Assembly (NCBI GenBank): GCA_948777935.1
Contig: CAQDYY010000014.1
Location: 1-17,654, forward strand
Length of the DNA stretch: 17,654 nucleotides
Direction of reading: 5' to 3'
DNA from: an uncultured Clostridia bacterium
GTDB taxonomy: Bacteria; Bacillota; Clostridia; TANB77; CAG-508
The translations under genes were made by a program, and so were the position numbers. The notes beneath the pieces are model-generated. The model ran no database searches and was not told where the DNA came from. It was given only the letters and a program-made list of their open reading frames with translations. This document shows, piece after piece, positions 17,201 through 17,654 of this stretch (the stretch's first letter is position 1; every line of letters starts with the position of its first letter).

Positions 17201-17654
17201 GTCCATACTGCATTTACTGTTAGGTCACTTGTTACATTACTAAACTCTTTATCCCAACTTAGTGTATATCCTTCTTTTACTAAACTTGGTGCTGTTGCTC
17301 CTGCTCCATAATTTACTGTTTCCGTTTTTGCTACTTCTTCCCCATTTTTAAATGTTACTGTATACGTATTTATTGTCCATACTGCATTTACTGTTAGGTC
17401 ACTTGTTACATTACTAAACTCTTTATCCCAACTTAGTGTATATCCTTCTTTTACTAAACTTGGCGCTGTTGCTCCTGCTCCATAATTTACTGTTTCCGTT
17501 TTTGCTACTTCTTCCCCATTTTTAAATGTTACTGTATACGTATTTATTGTCCATACTGCATTTACTGTTAGGTCACTCGTTACATTACTAAACTCTTTGT
17601 CCCAACTTAGTGTATATCCTTCTTTTACTAAACTTGGCGCTGTTGCTCCTGCTC
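14221..17654 (-). CDS. Large LPxTG wall-anchored protein with MucBP and InlB-type repeats (5' end off-window)
   Basis: Surface protein of at least 1143 residues. The frame is open to the right edge, so its start and signal peptide lie outside. Modules alternate. MucBP-like units read Y-x-V-x-H-Y-x-Q ... T-A-x-x-K-T-Y-x-G-Y ... L-x-L-x-L-Y-Y. InlB B/Listeria-Bacteroides-type units read F-K-D-G-E ... G-Y-x-L-x-W-D-K ... I-N-A-V-W, and two of a GGWY/RGWY subtype follow. Two acidic TDGDGxPDxED linkers look like calcium-binding thrombospondin type-3 motifs. The C-terminus has a charged spacer, LPQTG, a hydrophobic helix and KYKF, the sortase A signal, so the protein should be covalently linked to peptidoglycan. 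MucBP units suggest mucin or glycan binding (family inference). No in-frame CGG occurs despite many glycines, and the frame is intact. A GTG at 17037 is internal, not the start. Confidence 0.92.
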   Translation of the reverse strand, partial: AGATAPSLVKEGYTLSWDKEFSNVTSDLTVNAVWTINTYTVTFKNGEEVAKTETVNYGAGATAPSLVKEGYTLSWDKEFSNVTSDLTVNAVWTINTYTVTFKNGEEVAKTETVNYGAGATAPSLVKEGYTLSWDKEFSNVTSDLTVNAVWTPNTDTVYKVEHYKQGESGYTLADTDNLTGTTDREVTAEAKTYAGYTENTTISQRVPSGIVAGDGSLVLKLYYDRNTDTAYTVKHYKQQGNTTTYTLADIDNLIGTTDSTVTAEAKTYEGYVENTETSQRIPSGIVTGDGSLELVLIYDTIKLTVTFKDGEDIVETKTVVYGENVIPPSIEKPGYTLTWDKSLENIIEDQTINAVWTANEGIAYKVEHYQQNTDLETYTLADTDNLTGTTGEEITATLKEYTGFSIQETDNTVSSGVVAGDGSLVLKLYYNRNNYAVTLNKNEGTINTGNVLQYTYGIGATLPSDVEKTGYVFRGWYEESDFSGTEIRAIGETDIGAKVYYAKWLKDTDGDGTPDIEDNDTQVKYTVEHYKQNTDLETYTLQEIENTLTGQLGSTVTAEPKIYTGFNVAETQNTVESGTVVDDGSLVLKLYYNRETYEISYETNGGTIEDENYATIYTYGIVESLPSNVTKAGYTFGGWYENIVEETEEKIIVSQTGIEDTGAKIYNANWIAKGNTAYKVLHYKQGENGYILEETDNLTAETESEVTAVPKTYEGYVENINHEDRVASGTVLGDGSLELKLYYDKITYEVTFKDGETVLDTQTINYGESAEAPTPKKEGYVLRWDKDFSSVKSDLIVNAVWKRDTDGDGIPDDEDPETLVKYIVRHYKQQGNTNTYELADTEELQGQLGSEVTAEPKTYEGYVENTETNQRIPNGIVTGEETLQLRLFYDTIKYEVIFKNGEEVVGRQVVPYGGNAIAPVLEKEGYILSWDKNLNNITIDQTINAVWTKVEGKQIEYKIEHYVETKEGKYILKEIDTSVGKIGEIVVARAKTYEPYNLDETNTQTIKTGKLEENKELVLKLYYKYKRFEVIFKDGEEEVGREEVIYGETVNPPKLTKPGYILSWDKALDNITGEKTLVAVWTKDPNYKDPNAGKDNITNNKPDEEKDDKKPSILPQTGEEIISLGAMMGLLGMAVVYFVKYKF
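17201..17654 (-). repeat. 174-bp (58-residue) near-identical tandem repeats
   Basis: About 2.6 copies of an InlB B-type unit repeat with period exactly 174 bp (anchor TAGGTCAC at 17221, 17395, 17569) and continue off the edge. I see only a few substitutions between copies, for example GGTGCTG/GGCGCTG and TTATCCC/TTGTCCC, so the duplication is recent. The units downstream in the same gene are far more diverged. Confidence 0.9.

Noticed and set aside
17201..17654. CRISPR-like array
   Set aside because: The 174-bp period is in-frame coding repeats with no short repeat/unique spacer structure.

Overview
The window is AT-rich DNA in which every supported gene lies on the minus strand. The gene set (MinDE, RodA, DusB, RsmA, ComM/YifB, DprA, YraN, LPxTG and SpaA/Cna_B surface proteins, strong AGGAGG ribosome binding sites) points to a low-GC Bacillota, most likely an uncultured Clostridia-like, possibly gut, bacterium. 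I cannot name the species. I see no tRNA, rRNA, CRISPR array or insertion sequence.

Layout in transcription order (right to left). 17654-14221: C-terminal part of a very large LPxTG wall protein made of MucBP and InlB-type repeats, ending in a strong terminator. 13923-11148: operon comM-dprA-yraN (transformation DNA processing) with its own sigma-A promoter, followed by a toxin-like gene fragment and palindromes. 10733-9890: rsmA. 9777-7063: minD-minE-rodA (division-site placement and rod shape) with its own promoter; MinE carries an unusual repetitive tail. 6935-5970: dusB. 5825-4021: an AbiEi/AbiEii-type toxin-antitoxin pair with promoter and terminator. 3769 to the left edge: a second large surface protein (GLUG repeats, then SpaA/Cna_B repeats).

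The main discovery candidate is a decoding anomaly. Four genes (the left adhesin, rsmA, dprA, comM) are broken into separate frames if read with the standard code. All eight breaks fall exactly on an in-frame CGG codon, and each is repaired by skipping one base, so that CGGN is read as a single glycine. The repaired products have normal family lengths and motifs: ComM becomes 511 residues with an intact Walker A, RsmA 280, DprA 288. No in-frame CGG in the window is read as arginine. About 17 CGG trinucleotides that straddle codon boundaries cause no shift. Either CGG is decoded in this organism as a +1/quadruplet glycine codon (a predicted tRNA-Gly with an enlarged UCCG anticodon, or frameshifting at an unassigned codon), or the assembly carries a peculiar C-before-GG insertion error. 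The sequence alone cannot fully separate these; decisive tests are given in the findings.
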